NCBI RefSeq assembly: GCF_025860405.1
Contig: NZ_CP063796.1
Coordinates: 1 to 37,441 of the forward strand
From: Tolypothrix sp. PCC 7712
GTDB taxonomy: Bacteria > Cyanobacteriota > Cyanobacteriia > Cyanobacteriales > Nostocaceae
Length of the DNA stretch: 37,441 nt
Direction: 5' to 3'
The notes below the pieces were generated by a model. The model did no database searches. It saw nothing but the letters and a program-made list of their open reading frames with translations, and was not told where the DNA came from. This document shows positions 14,073 through 21,706 of this stretch, piece after piece. Every line of letters begins with the position of its first letter. The first letter of the stretch is position 1. The position numbers were made by a program, and so were the translations under genes.

Positions 14073-16805
14073 CTAAATTCCCAACCAAGGCCGCAGATTA
14101 GCACGGCGAACCTTAACCCCCGGCTGAGTCTTAGTCCCAATCCGAACATCATTCGATTGCCCACACTCCCAAACATAAACTAGTTCGCCGTTATACTCAG
14201 CTAAAGAATCTACGCTCAGTCGCCACACACTATTAGCCGCATCCTTAATATGTTGCAGTTGTTCAGGATTGAACCCTTTAACTATTTGCTGTAATTCAGC
14301 ACTATCAAGGCTTAGAACAATTTCCCCCAAGGCTGACTTGTTATCCCAAGTCTCAATAATTCGTTGTTGGGTGCTGACTTGTTTTTGTCTGGTGCTGTCG
14401 GTAGTGCTGTTGGTTATGCTGTCTGAAACCCTTGCTGGTGCTGGCTGTGCTGACTGTGCTGGCTGTTCCTCCTGATTTTGACTGCTACTAGTATTCATCG
14501 CCTCTTGTTGGTGAAGGGTGTCAGCTGCGTCACTATCAGCAGAAAGGTCAGCACCACTCTGAAAATCAGCACTATCAATACTTTCAGTTAGCATCTGGGT
14601 TAGCACTGGGTTAGCATGATTTTTATTCAGGTCGGCATCTAAGTCAGCATCTTTTTCCGAAATTAAGAGTCGAAAGTCATGTCCTGGCTGGCGAATAGCA
14701 ATTTTAGTGATAAACCGTCCTTTCTTATTTCTCACCTTTGCGGCATTAATATTGAGTTGCGACTTCAGCAGATTCAGCAGAATCGCTGAGAATCGTTGCT
14801 TGGTCATGATGCCGTGAGAATTACGCTGCGCCCATTCGCAGTAGTTAGGATAAAGGAACAATTCAGGATTTTGACCGTTATCACCGATTTGCGTTTGGGC
14901 GTTCGGGTCATAGTAAAGACAGTCATTAGCCCAATCCGCCAGAGGATTAGTGCTTAACAGTACTTCGGTGCTAAATGAGCCGAGTGAAGGCACTAATTTG
15001 TTAGTGTCACCTACATAAGCGGCGACATCCAACGCTGGCATCTCTAAAACCCATTGCAACACCCCAGGCAAGTATGGTTGAAATTCCTTTTCTAACGGGC
15101 GACGCTCATTTTGCGGCACCACCCGCTCAAAAGGCATTGACAGCCGACGACGGGCCAGGGCGTTAGTGTAATCACTGCTTTGAATGATTTCATTAGCGGC
15201 AATCCAGACCACCCCACTAAATCTAAAGCTACCTGTTTGCTGGATGCCTTTTTTCTCGTGTCGTAGCTCATCATCACCCGTCAATTTCTTGAGAGTGCTA
15301 ACATCACCTGTGTAGCGCTCAGAGTCAGTAATAAACACAGCTTTCTTGCCGTAGAGAGCCGCAGTTTCAAAGCGGTTTTGCTCCAACTGCTTCAGTTCTG
15401 TGATTGCGTAGTTTTCTCTGCCCAGTAGTGCTTGCACCAGCCGCAATAAAGTACCTTTGCCAGTACCGCCAGCGCCTACTAGCTCCATGAATCGTTGTAA
15501 CTCGCCGCCGCGTTCGGTGACGGTGGCGTTAATGCCAGCGCGAATTACTTGCACCCAGTCAGCTTTACCTTCACAAGCTTCGAGCAACCATTCCTTAACA
15601 GGCTCACAACCGACATTGCGGTCAGCCCATTTAAAAGGTAGCTGACTCAGCATTCTGTATCCCGGCTCATGTGGATATTCTTTAAGGGTATTGACATCAA
15701 GCACACAATCCTGAAGACAAATAAAACCTTTGCGGACTTCCCAGTGATTAACCCTGAGCTTGGCCTTGAGTAAATTCAAAATGCCGTTGACGAACCTGCT
15801 GGAGAAATGGCGTGTCCGCGTTTCCAGTTCTGTTAAAACAATAGACATCGCTTCTTCAGAGGGAATTTCACCCCAGACACCTAGCTTTTGTTCGGCTTCA
15901 TACCAGTACCAAGCTTTATTTGCTACGTGCCAAGCGAGTTTTGCGCGGTAATCTTCGGCGATTTGTGCCGCAAAACCCGACTCAGACAAGATTTGTTTAT
16001 CAGTTTCGTCTTGCTGAAACTGACGTTCCCAAACTTCCCAAGGAACAGCCTTCGCTAGCACTTTCTCTCGAAAAGCGTCGTCGCCGTTGGCTTGAATATA
16101 ATCGTCCATTCCTTTCCCTTCTGCTGTAGTCCACAGACCTGTGGCAATGTATACGGGCACTTTAAACTTAGCTAATTGGTGAGCTAGTTTTCGCTGTGCT
16201 TTGATCACATTTTTATTGGTAACAGCATTATCGTCTGCGTCAAAGGTAATAATCCAGCCAAAGTTAGCACGGGCTAGTAATTCCAGGGTCTCGACTAGGT
16301 AACGTTTGCCTTGGGGGTCGTTATCTGCTGGTGTTAAGCCTTGTTCTACTCCTGCCAGGGCTACTGTGGGTAAGTTGTGAGAGCAGCCGGCGATCGCCTT
16401 AAATAGTCCTTCAGTCAGGTTTAGGCAAGGATGACCGTTAATCTGATAGCAAAGGGGTTTAAGGGCTTCTAAATCGTTCCAGTAGTGCGGATTATGGGGA
16501 TGACGGGGTAGCATCGCGTCATATTCTTCTTTGGTAGCCGTGCGATACTTGGGGGCTTTTTTCTCTTCGGTGCTTTTCCAGGCTTTGTTGGGGCGGTACT
16601 GCCCAAAACCGTTGCTGCCTTCTAGCCAGATGCCAGCTGATTGGGCTGTGTATCCTAAGCGCTGGGTGGCTTCTTTGATGTCCATTGAGCGACAGTTAGC
16701 AGCTATCCATTCAGGACACAAACCGCGTTTTGTTACACACTCTTTGTAGTGTCTGTCTGAAAGTCTATTAGCAGTCAGCGTTGCAGTTGTTTGTGTAGTA
16801 TTCAC
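14073..16805 (-). CDS. Plasmid primase-helicase (DUF3854/Toprim-like + P4/D5 helicase)
   Basis: This 910-residue protein is the only obvious replication protein here. Residues about 100-260 are Toprim-like of the DUF3854 kind, with E132 (LNLTEGLFKAI) and D189/D191 (ITFDADDNAV). Residues about 320-600 are the D5/P4-type SF3 helicase: Walker A GAGGTGKGT (444-452), Walker B-like KKAVFITDSER (487-497), sensor WIAANEI (N538) and arginine-rich ALARRRLSMPF. A Ser/Gln/Asp-rich linker (about 735-815) leads to a C-terminal segment of about 90 residues with YNGELVYVWECG, which looks like a small beta domain. It probably primes and unwinds plasmid DNA. Hairpins sit just upstream of its ATG. An Mrr-like nuclease follows in the same operon. 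Confidence 0.88.
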   Translation of the reverse strand: MNTTQTTATLTANRLSDRHYKECVTKRGLCPEWIAANCRSMDIKEATQRLGYTAQSAGIWLEGSNGFGQYRPNKAWKSTEEKKAPKYRTATKEEYDAMLPRHPHNPHYWNDLEALKPLCYQINGHPCLNLTEGLFKAIAGCSHNLPTVALAGVEQGLTPADNDPQGKRYLVETLELLARANFGWIITFDADDNAVTNKNVIKAQRKLAHQLAKFKVPVYIATGLWTTAEGKGMDDYIQANGDDAFREKVLAKAVPWEVWERQFQQDETDKQILSESGFAAQIAEDYRAKLAWHVANKAWYWYEAEQKLGVWGEIPSEEAMSIVLTELETRTRHFSSRFVNGILNLLKAKLRVNHWEVRKGFICLQDCVLDVNTLKEYPHEPGYRMLSQLPFKWADRNVGCEPVKEWLLEACEGKADWVQVIRAGINATVTERGGELQRFMELVGAGGTGKGTLLRLVQALLGRENYAITELKQLEQNRFETAALYGKKAVFITDSERYTGDVSTLKKLTGDDELRHEKKGIQQTGSFRFSGVVWIAANEIIQSSDYTNALARRRLSMPFERVVPQNERRPLEKEFQPYLPGVLQWVLEMPALDVAAYVGDTNKLVPSLGSFSTEVLLSTNPLADWANDCLYYDPNAQTQIGDNGQNPELFLYPNYCEWAQRNSHGIMTKQRFSAILLNLLKSQLNINAAKVRNKKGRFITKIAIRQPGHDFRLLISEKDADLDADLNKNHANPVLTQMLTESIDSADFQSGADLSADSDAADTLHQQEAMNTSSSQNQEEQPAQSAQPAPARVSDSITNSTTDSTRQKQVSTQQRIIETWDNKSALGEIVLSLDSAELQQIVKGFNPEQLQHIKDAANSVWRLSVDSLAEYNGELVYVWECGQSNDVRIGTKTQPGVKVRRANLRPWLGI

Positions 16806-16816
16806 TTTTCTTACTC

Positions 16817-16836
16817 CGGATTTTTCAAAATCCGGG
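16817..16836. promoter_or_regulatory. Perfect hairpin just upstream of the primase start
   Basis: CCGGATTTT and AAAATCCGG flank two bases, 12-31 bp upstream of the primase ATG. In the minus-strand mRNA this hairpin would sit next to the ribosome binding region and could limit translation. It could also bind a regulator. Confidence 0.6.
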
Positions 16837-16933
16837 TAACTCCTTATTGCAACACGACCGCAGAACTGGTTATGATAGATATGCGATCGCGGTTCCGAAA
16901 AAGGCTACTAAACTTTTGGTTCGGAGTTACCCG
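16834..16933. repeat. 11-bp inverted repeat flanking a HIP1 site
   Basis: CGGGTAACTCC (16834-16844) and GGAGTTACCCG (16923-16933) form a perfect 11-bp inverted pair with 78 bases between them, including GCGATCGC. It overlaps the hairpin next to the primase start. It could be part of a copy-control or origin structure. Confidence 0.55.
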
Positions 16934-16954
16934 TGATAAAACTAAAAATGATGG

Positions 16955-16984
16955 AACCCGCTTAACTTCCCGGTCGAGCGGGTT
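16955..16984 (+). terminator. Terminator-like hairpin
   Basis: AACCCGCT (16955-16962) pairs with AGCGGGTT (16977-16984), followed by TTCGTCATT. On the plus strand it could end a short transcript antisense to the primase leader. The T-run is weak. Confidence 0.4.
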
Positions 16985-17034
16985 TCGTCATTGGTGAAAG
17001 AGTTTCCCTAATGGGTGTATGGAAATTCCCATAA

Positions 17035-17289
17035 TCAAGCTACATTCTTGACTGTGAAGCCCTTGCTACATTTTTGAATTAACAGCCAACGGTCAGAGTC
17101 TTTGTCCAGTGCTGGCTTGAGACGAAAATTAAAAACATCCTCCCACACCTCTACACCGTAAATAGAAGCAAAATTAATCTCAAGCTCTTTAAAACGTGCA
17201 TAGTCCCGTTCGCTGATAGCGGCCAGCATGGGAAGTATTGCAGTTAATGGTATTTGGGTTGCTGTCTCAGTCATCTGCATATTCCTCAA
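17035..17289 (-). CDS. Small hypothetical protein (third gene of RHH operon)
   Basis: This protein has up to 84 residues. Internal ATGs at 17280 and 17274 are possible starts. The sequence includes TAILPMLAAISERDYARFKE and YGVEVWEDVFNFRLKPALD, with no transmembrane segment. The gene overlaps the preceding one by up to 23 bp and is the last of three coupled minus-strand genes. The family is unknown. The short size and coupling fit an accessory or regulatory role in plasmid maintenance. Confidence 0.6.
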   Translation of the reverse strand: MRNMQMTETATQIPLTAILPMLAAISERDYARFKELEINFASIYGVEVWEDVFNFRLKPALDKDSDRWLLIQKCSKGFTVKNVA

Positions 17290-17479
17290 AAATACAAATA
17301 ATTGGTAGAGGTTCGTCTTCTGTGTCGATGATTTCGACCAATCGCTTACCTATATTCCTAGCTATTCTTTTACAACGTTCCTCAGATACTGCGGCTGACC
17401 ATTGCCTAGTCTCTTTGAAAGGGTCAAATTTAGCTTTAGACCGCTTTATACCGTCGCTTGGTTGTTCTTCTTTGGTCAA
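17267..17479 (-). CDS. Small hypothetical protein (second gene of RHH operon)
   Basis: This 70-residue protein begins with TTG. The start is convincing because it overlaps the stop of the upstream 59-residue gene as TTGA, a translational-coupling arrangement, and an AAGGAG lies just upstream. The content is basic then acidic (IKRSKAKFDPFKETRQW, ERCKRIARNIGKRLVEII, DTEDEPLPIICIFEEYADD). The family is unknown. An RHH gene followed by a small gene recalls toxin-antitoxin or copy-control pairs, but nothing catalytic is visible. Confidence 0.6.
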   Translation of the reverse strand: MTKEEQPSDGIKRSKAKFDPFKETRQWSAAVSEERCKRIARNIGKRLVEIIDTEDEPLPIICIFEEYADD

Positions 17480-17655
17480 ATTATCTCCTTCTTTTGTTCT
17501 ACGCGCTCACGGCGTGCGTTTGCTGCCTCAGCCAACATAACTTTTATCTGCTGATTAATTGAACGCTTTTCCTCTTTGGCGAGTGCTTCGATTGTGATGT
17601 AAAGCGCTATCTCGTCATCTTCACTGAAATAAACATTTACTCTCTTTTTCTCCAT
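17476..17655 (-). CDS. Ribbon-helix-helix protein, 59 residues
   Basis: This 59-residue gene begins MEKKRVNVYFSEDDEIALYI and continues ITIEALAKEEKRSINQQIKV and MLAEAANARRERVEQ. The beta strand RVNVYF, the helix starting SEDDEIALYI and the second helix after RSINQQI are the Arc/CopG/MetJ-type RHH plan. Such proteins dimerise and bind repeated operator DNA. Its upstream region holds GTGCTATATT twice plus an inverted copy of the first half, a fitting target. Its stop overlaps the next gene's start. Confidence 0.75.
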   Translation of the reverse strand: MEKKRVNVYFSEDDEIALYITIEALAKEEKRSINQQIKVMLAEAANARRERVEQKKEII

Positions 17656-17708
17656 GTGTGAGTTTTAGCTCTTTTGTGCCATCATCACACAATTTATCAC
17701 GCTACTCC

Positions 17709-17744
17709 TTGACACGCTCGTGCTATATTGTGCTATATTAGCAC
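17709..17744. promoter_or_regulatory. Promoter with direct and inverted operator repeats
   Basis: TTGACA at 17709-17714 and a TG-extended TATATT at 17731-17739 could form a plus-strand promoter with about 19 bp spacing. GTGCTATATT occurs twice in tandem (17720-17729, 17730-17739), and GTGCTA is inverted as TAGCAC at the right end. The site lies between two divergent RHH-like genes, so autoregulation is likely. Confidence 0.55.
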
Positions 17745-17991
17745 GCAGAAGACCGAAAAACAGTCAGAGCTAGACGTAAAACACTGCGGACTCCTCAAGA
17801 CGAGGTTGTTTAAAACTCTAAAATGTTTACACAATGAACATCCTATAAATACAAGCTGAATTTGCGTTTGCGGCTTATATCTGCGTTCGTGATAAATTTC
17901 TGCACCGTGATAAAGACGGTGAGAGTAATAGAGTCATATTTTCTTAGTTTTCTACTGCCGTAGCTGGCAGTAATTAACTAATAGAAAAGCT
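17745..17991 (+). other. Structured leader upstream of the plus-strand small genes
   Basis: About 245 bases separate the putative promoter from the next start codon. TACTGCC (17953-17959) pairs with GGCAGTA (17966-17972), and the outer TTTTCTA (17948-17954) with TAGAAAA (17982-17988), immediately before the ATG at 17992. This hairpin would cover the ribosome binding region, and no clear Shine-Dalgarno sequence is seen. No gene is visible. Confidence 0.45.
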
Positions 17992-18144
17992 ATGAATCAG
18001 AAACGAATTGTATTACCTCAAGACTTGATACCTCTTGCAGATCACATTTGCAAAGAAACGGGCGTTTCAACACATAGTCAGCTATTTGTGCTTTTGCTCA
18101 AAAATTACGGTGAGCGCTTTGTTAAAGCAGTAAAGGAGGCTTAA
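17992..18144 (+). CDS. RHH-like 50-residue protein
   Basis: This 50-residue gene starts MNQKRIVLPQDLIPLADHIC and continues KETGVSTHSQLFVLLLKNYG. The KRIVLPQDL strand, a helix, and the GVSTHSQLFVLLLKN second helix fit a minimal ribbon-helix-helix fold. It ends 3 bp before the next ATG, and its last codons contain AAGGAGGC, a good ribosome binding site for that gene. It is divergent from the other RHH gene across the shared operator region. Confidence 0.6.
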   Translation: MNQKRIVLPQDLIPLADHICKETGVSTHSQLFVLLLKNYGERFVKAVKEA

Positions 18145-18147
18145 ACA

Positions 18148-18390
18148 ATGAATATCAATTTACACAATTTAGAAGCAATCAACAAAGTGCTTCCTGAGAG
18201 AGCAATATTCAATCAAAATCAATTACGAAAGTTGAAAACTTGCTCGCGCTGGCTCAGAGAAATTCAAGAGTCCTCGGAATTCAAGCAACTGGAATATTGT
18301 CCAGATGTAACGCTCGGCGATGCAATTCAAGCAGTGAACGAACTACTAAATGAACAAAATCACTGTGACTGCGGGAGGGAAACAAGATGA
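18148..18390 (+). CDS. Small hypothetical protein
   Basis: This 80-residue protein contains LRKLKTCSRWLREIQESSEF and VTLGDAIQAVNELLNEQN and ends with a CDCGRETR tail. An excellent AAGGAGG lies 8 bp upstream of the ATG. Its stop overlaps the next start (ATGA). I do not recognise the family; it is soluble and mostly helical. Confidence 0.7.
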   Translation: MNINLHNLEAINKVLPERAIFNQNQLRKLKTCSRWLREIQESSEFKQLEYCPDVTLGDAIQAVNELLNEQNHCDCGRETR

Positions 18391-18656
18391 TTGATTTGCA
18401 ACTGGTTGGATGCGTTACTTTGCTTACCCAGTCTAAAACCTATAGCATTGACGGCATTTTATATCGATATCTCTACAGCAACGGCACTATCAAGCACACA
18501 CAGTATATGTTCCGTCCGCTGCCAAGACAACGAAAAACCGCAGATCTACAACTCAATCGAGATAAGGTATTACGTAAGGTTTACGAAATACCGCTTTTGT
18601 ACAACCAACATCATGCAACTCAGACAGCTACAGCAATCCAGCAGAGTCTGTTTTAG
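18387..18656 (+). CDS. Small hypothetical protein
   Basis: This 89-residue protein is coupled by an ATGA overlap to the preceding gene. The N-terminal half looks beta-rich (VGCVTLLTQSKTYSIDGILY, YRYLYSNGTIKHTQYMF) and the C-terminal half basic. An alternative reading frame of similar length exists here, but the overlap and the start support this one. The function is unknown. Confidence 0.6.
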   Translation: MIDLQLVGCVTLLTQSKTYSIDGILYRYLYSNGTIKHTQYMFRPLPRQRKTADLQLNRDKVLRKVYEIPLLYNQHHATQTATAIQQSLF

Positions 18657-18982
18657 ATTTTAGTAACATTTGCTACCGCACGGAGTCCCCAAAAGCAGCG
18701 AGCGCTCGCGTCAACTAGCGCTTAAAAGGGTGCAGAAGCAGGGGTCAAATCAATAATTCAGTGAGTCTGCAATCGGTCAGCGCCTTGTTATTACGTGGTT
18801 ATAGCCATTGGGTGCAACGCCATCAGAGGCTTCTAAAAGTTATTTTCTAAGGTTATTGACAGTCTCTAATCTCAAGGGCATATCCATAACTCTGAATCAA
18901 TCTTGGGGGCTAGTCAAATACCTAAGAATCTCCGGACAGTCGGTGGATTTTATACACACTTAAACAAGATTACAGAGGCAAC
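18657..18982. other. Gene-free region with a 12-bp palindrome
   Basis: GCGAGCGCTCGC (18698-18709) is a perfect palindrome. I see no gene. The region precedes a six-gene operon and should hold its promoter, but no clear -35/-10 pair was found. Confidence 0.45.
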
Positions 18983-19492
18983 GTGGCAACAAAGAAGTAT
19001 TTAGCTAAGTATCGTCAGCTCAGACAGATTTATGAGCAGGCGCTAGGTAAGACAATCTCAGATGAAACTTGGTATCGGGTGGTGTCTTTTCTCAAGCAGC
19101 ATTTTAGCTTCAAGGTTGAATCAGAGAATGCAGCAAGCATAGTTGAGACATTTGCAGGGCTGAAACGGCGCTATGGTGCGTTAAGTCCAACCAGGGAGGG
19201 ATTTGAGGAGCGTTGGCAAGCATTTAAGCATTTTTATGACTTAGACGGTGGTTACAGAGGCAAGGAAGCACTATCAGCAGTAGCCAACTATCTAAAAATC
19301 AATCTTGATGACGTACCATCAAGCACCCGTTACTACTGGTTTAGTCAAGCTGGTCTGTCTTACAACGCTCATAGCACCTACTACAGCAAAGATTTAGCCC
19401 TTGTTGCCTTTGTCGCTGCTAAATGGGCAATCAACAAGCGTTCGCAACCAATGAAATCTGCAACCATCGAAGTTTTAACACTAGCTAAATAA
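18983..19492 (+). CDS. Hypothetical protein, first gene of six-gene block
   Basis: This 169-residue soluble, mostly helical protein begins with GTG after an AGAGGCAAC stretch. Segments include KYLAKYRQLRQIYEQALGK, DETWYRVVSFLKQHF and AFKHFYDLDGGYRGKEALSA. The end of the sequence (TRYYWFSQAGLSYNAHSTY) could be a second small domain. It is 12 bp from the next gene. I do not recognise the family. Confidence 0.65.
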   Translation: MATKKYLAKYRQLRQIYEQALGKTISDETWYRVVSFLKQHFSFKVESENAASIVETFAGLKRRYGALSPTREGFEERWQAFKHFYDLDGGYRGKEALSAVANYLKINLDDVPSSTRYYWFSQAGLSYNAHSTYYSKDLALVAFVAAKWAINKRSQPMKSATIEVLTLAK

Positions 19493-19504
19493 GGATTAAT
19501 CACC

Positions 19505-20167
19505 ATGTCTGACAAATTTACTAATAACGTCCGCGCTCGCTTGTACAAACAGGGCTATCAAGGATTTACCAAAGACGATTACACAAGCGCCGCTATCGCT
19601 GTAGAGTGCAATGACCTGAACAATCCCAGCAAAGACCAATTGAGCCAAGCCGTTGAATATCTCAAAACCAAAGCAACCAGCCAATTATCTGTAGCTGATG
19701 CACCCATTGAAGAAACATTGCCAATACAAACAGAAGCTGCACAACCTGAGCTTGAATCTCATCAACTTGCAATTGCAGAACCAGAGATTAACGGTATCAC
19801 TGTAACCAGTGAAGATAAGCATCAAATTATCACAGCCCAATCATCAGCGCTGGGGTTTGAATTAACCGAACAAGAAACATTAAGTATTGCAGAAGATGTT
19901 GACGACACATTTACCGACTACAGCCAATTCCTCAGCAATGTAACATCTGCAATTAAAAGCTACGTGGATCATAAATTTGATGCCATCGAGCAATCATTTG
20001 AAGCTAACGCCCAAGATTTGAGACAACACGTAAACACTAGAGCGTCTAGATTGAACCAAAAAGTTAACAACTTTTCAGGAGGCATCAAAGCGGATATGGG
20101 GAGTATCCGCCAGAACATTAAAAGTACCCAATTCTCAATCCTCGCCAGACTTAACGCGGTTCAATAG
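19505..20167 (+). CDS. Hypothetical protein with coiled-coil C-terminus
   Basis: This 220-residue protein has an N-terminal head of about 60 residues (NNVRARLYKQGYQGFTKDDY) and an acidic Glu/Gln-rich middle (65-120). Its C-terminal half is predicted to be helical (SNVTSAIKSYVDHKFDAIEQ, then DLRQHVNTRASRLNQKVNNF) and looks like coiled coil. There is no membrane segment. It may bridge the soluble and membrane members of this operon. The family is unknown. Confidence 0.65.
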   Translation: MSDKFTNNVRARLYKQGYQGFTKDDYTSAAIAVECNDLNNPSKDQLSQAVEYLKTKATSQLSVADAPIEETLPIQTEAAQPELESHQLAIAEPEINGITVTSEDKHQIITAQSSALGFELTEQETLSIAEDVDDTFTDYSQFLSNVTSAIKSYVDHKFDAIEQSFEANAQDLRQHVNTRASRLNQKVNNFSGGIKADMGSIRQNIKSTQFSILARLNAVQ

Positions 20168-20195
20168 CGATGAATTCACGCTGCTTGAGTGTTTA

Positions 20196-20489
20196 ATGAT
20201 TCGCTATTGCAAGATGAGCTACTTCTCAAGAATAGCTGTTAGTTTGAGTGCTTCTGCTGCTGTAATTTTCTCCTTACATTACTGGCTATATCTGCCAATA
20301 AAAGAGCATCAACAATATCAGCAATATCTCCAACGAAAATCAGCTATTGAGCAATATGTAAGGCGAATGGAGTATCACTGCAATCAAATATTTACCCCTC
20401 TAAAGGAATATCGCTGTGAAAAATTCAATTCCTCTCAAGAATCAGGTAACTTCCAAATCGCGCCACCTAGAACGCCAGTTAAAAACTAA
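20196..20489 (+). CDS. Small membrane-anchored protein
   Basis: This 97-residue protein has one hydrophobic segment near residues 12-34 (AVSLSASAAVIFSLHYWLYL). A Gln/Tyr-rich helix (EHQQYQQYLQRKSAIEQYV) and two Cys residues (YHCNQIF, YRCEKF) follow. The last 74 bases overlap the next gene in another frame. One of the two starts may be wrong, but both frames are well supported by their protein-like content. Confidence 0.5.
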   Translation: MIRYCKMSYFSRIAVSLSASAAVIFSLHYWLYLPIKEHQQYQQYLQRKSAIEQYVRRMEYHCNQIFTPLKEYRCEKFNSSQESGNFQIAPPRTPVKN

Positions 20490-21069
20490 GTTCAACACAT
20501 CTACTAACTTAGTAGTTAGAGCGCTGACAGGTGATAAAACAGCCCTCAAACTCATAGGACAAATGGGTAACGATGGCGCAAGAATTAGCGAATTCGCTCC
20601 ACAAGTTAGAGAGCAGATGCTAGCTGCTATCAAAGGAACTGAGGATTTAAATGTAGTCCTCAGTGACATCTACAAACAGGCTGGTGTCAGCGGCGAGAAG
20701 ATTGAAAGAGCAGTGCAGTCAGCGATTTTAGCTGACACTCATCTAGCCAATATTCTCGAAGAGATGAAGCTTGATTTCGCTTCATCCCAGGATAAAGAAG
20801 CTCTACGTCATCAACAAGCAACAGACCACATCAGATTAAAAACCTGGGTAGATAAGCATATGATGCAGGTTGATGGTGAATATAAGATGTTGCAGACAGA
20901 ATTACAGACAGATATTAGACAACAAACAATTGACCTGCAACATGATAGAGAACTGGGTAAATATTACCTAGAAATGGGTGATAACGCTCGTGATGATTTC
21001 AAGCCGAAAAAGCAATATGCTGGGCGCTCAATCGTACAAAAAATCAAAGAAGCCTTATTAGGCTTTTAA
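20416..21069 (+). CDS. Hypothetical helical protein
   Basis: This 217-residue protein begins with GTG inside the preceding gene. It is almost all helical, with segments such as REQMLAAIKGTEDLNVVLSD and QTELQTDIRQQTIDLQHDRE that suggest coiled coil. It ends with a basic SIVQKIKEALLGF tail that could be amphipathic and membrane-associating. It lies between two membrane proteins in the operon. The family is unknown. Confidence 0.65.
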   Translation: MKNSIPLKNQVTSKSRHLERQLKTKFNTSTNLVVRALTGDKTALKLIGQMGNDGARISEFAPQVREQMLAAIKGTEDLNVVLSDIYKQAGVSGEKIERAVQSAILADTHLANILEEMKLDFASSQDKEALRHQQATDHIRLKTWVDKHMMQVDGEYKMLQTELQTDIRQQTIDLQHDRELGKYYLEMGDNARDDFKPKKQYAGRSIVQKIKEALLGF

Positions 21070-21075
21070 TAACTA

Positions 21076-21111
21076 AACCCGTCAGTAACTTTAGGTGACT
21101 GCTGACGGGTT
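21076..21111 (+). terminator. Hairpin between operon genes
   Basis: AACCCGTCAG (21076-21085) pairs perfectly with CTGACGGGTT (21102-21111) around 16 bases. No T-run follows. It may attenuate transcription or protect the upstream mRNA end. Its position argues against the GTG start at 21095 for the next gene. Confidence 0.5.
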
Positions 21112-21133
21112 CTGGAAATACTCCGATACAAAC

Positions 21134-21703
21134 ATGACATACGATATTGATGATGAGCAAGAAGAAGTAATAAGCGAAATTGCTCCAGATACACCCTTAC
21201 CAAAAGACTTAATAGAACACCTGTCCTCTCGCAAGCAACACCGCCAAGATATTATCAAGACCACTGAAAAATTAACGAGATTTTTTGTTGGCTGGTCGCT
21301 AAATTCAACAGGCTTCTTTATCGCTAAATATCTATTAATAACTGGTGGTGGCGTTAACTTCTGGCTGGCAATTTCGCTCTCGTTTTCTATATGCAGTGTT
21401 GGTTCTCTGGCTGGGCTAACAGGCTTGAGAGTTAATTACAACAGTGATGGGCTAGAGGTAGATAATATGCAAAATCTTCTAAAAACTGCTGCTGGCTTAG
21501 TCTGTGCAGGTGTAACAACTTGGTTAGCAGTCAAAGACTATCAATATTTTGAGCATTTAACTAAAGAAACAGTCAGCCAGATTAACCAAGACATCCAAAC
21601 TATTGAAAAACAAAATCCACAATCCGACCCTTGGGTAAGCATTGCTGTCGCCTTGGCTTTATTCATTGGTTCCATTGCAATCATTTTTAAGGGGCGGGAA
21701 TGA
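21134..21703 (+). CDS. Multi-pass membrane protein of six-gene block
   Basis: Starting at the ATG at 21134 the protein has 189 residues. The cytoplasmic N-terminus is acidic. Membrane segments follow near LITGGGVNFWLAISLSFSIC, LLKTAAGLVCAGVTTWLAV and WVSIAVALALFIGSIAIIF, with a possible fourth at the start of the first cluster. An upstream GTG at 21095 would place the start inside a hairpin, so it is not preferred. The gene ends 3 bp before the ATPase gene. It is probably the membrane partner of that ATPase. The family is unknown. Confidence 0.65.
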   Translation: MTYDIDDEQEEVISEIAPDTPLPKDLIEHLSSRKQHRQDIIKTTEKLTRFFVGWSLNSTGFFIAKYLLITGGGVNFWLAISLSFSICSVGSLAGLTGLRVNYNSDGLEVDNMQNLLKTAAGLVCAGVTTWLAVKDYQYFEHLTKETVSQINQDIQTIEKQNPQSDPWVSIAVALALFIGSIAIIFKGRE

Positions 21704-21706
21704 ACA

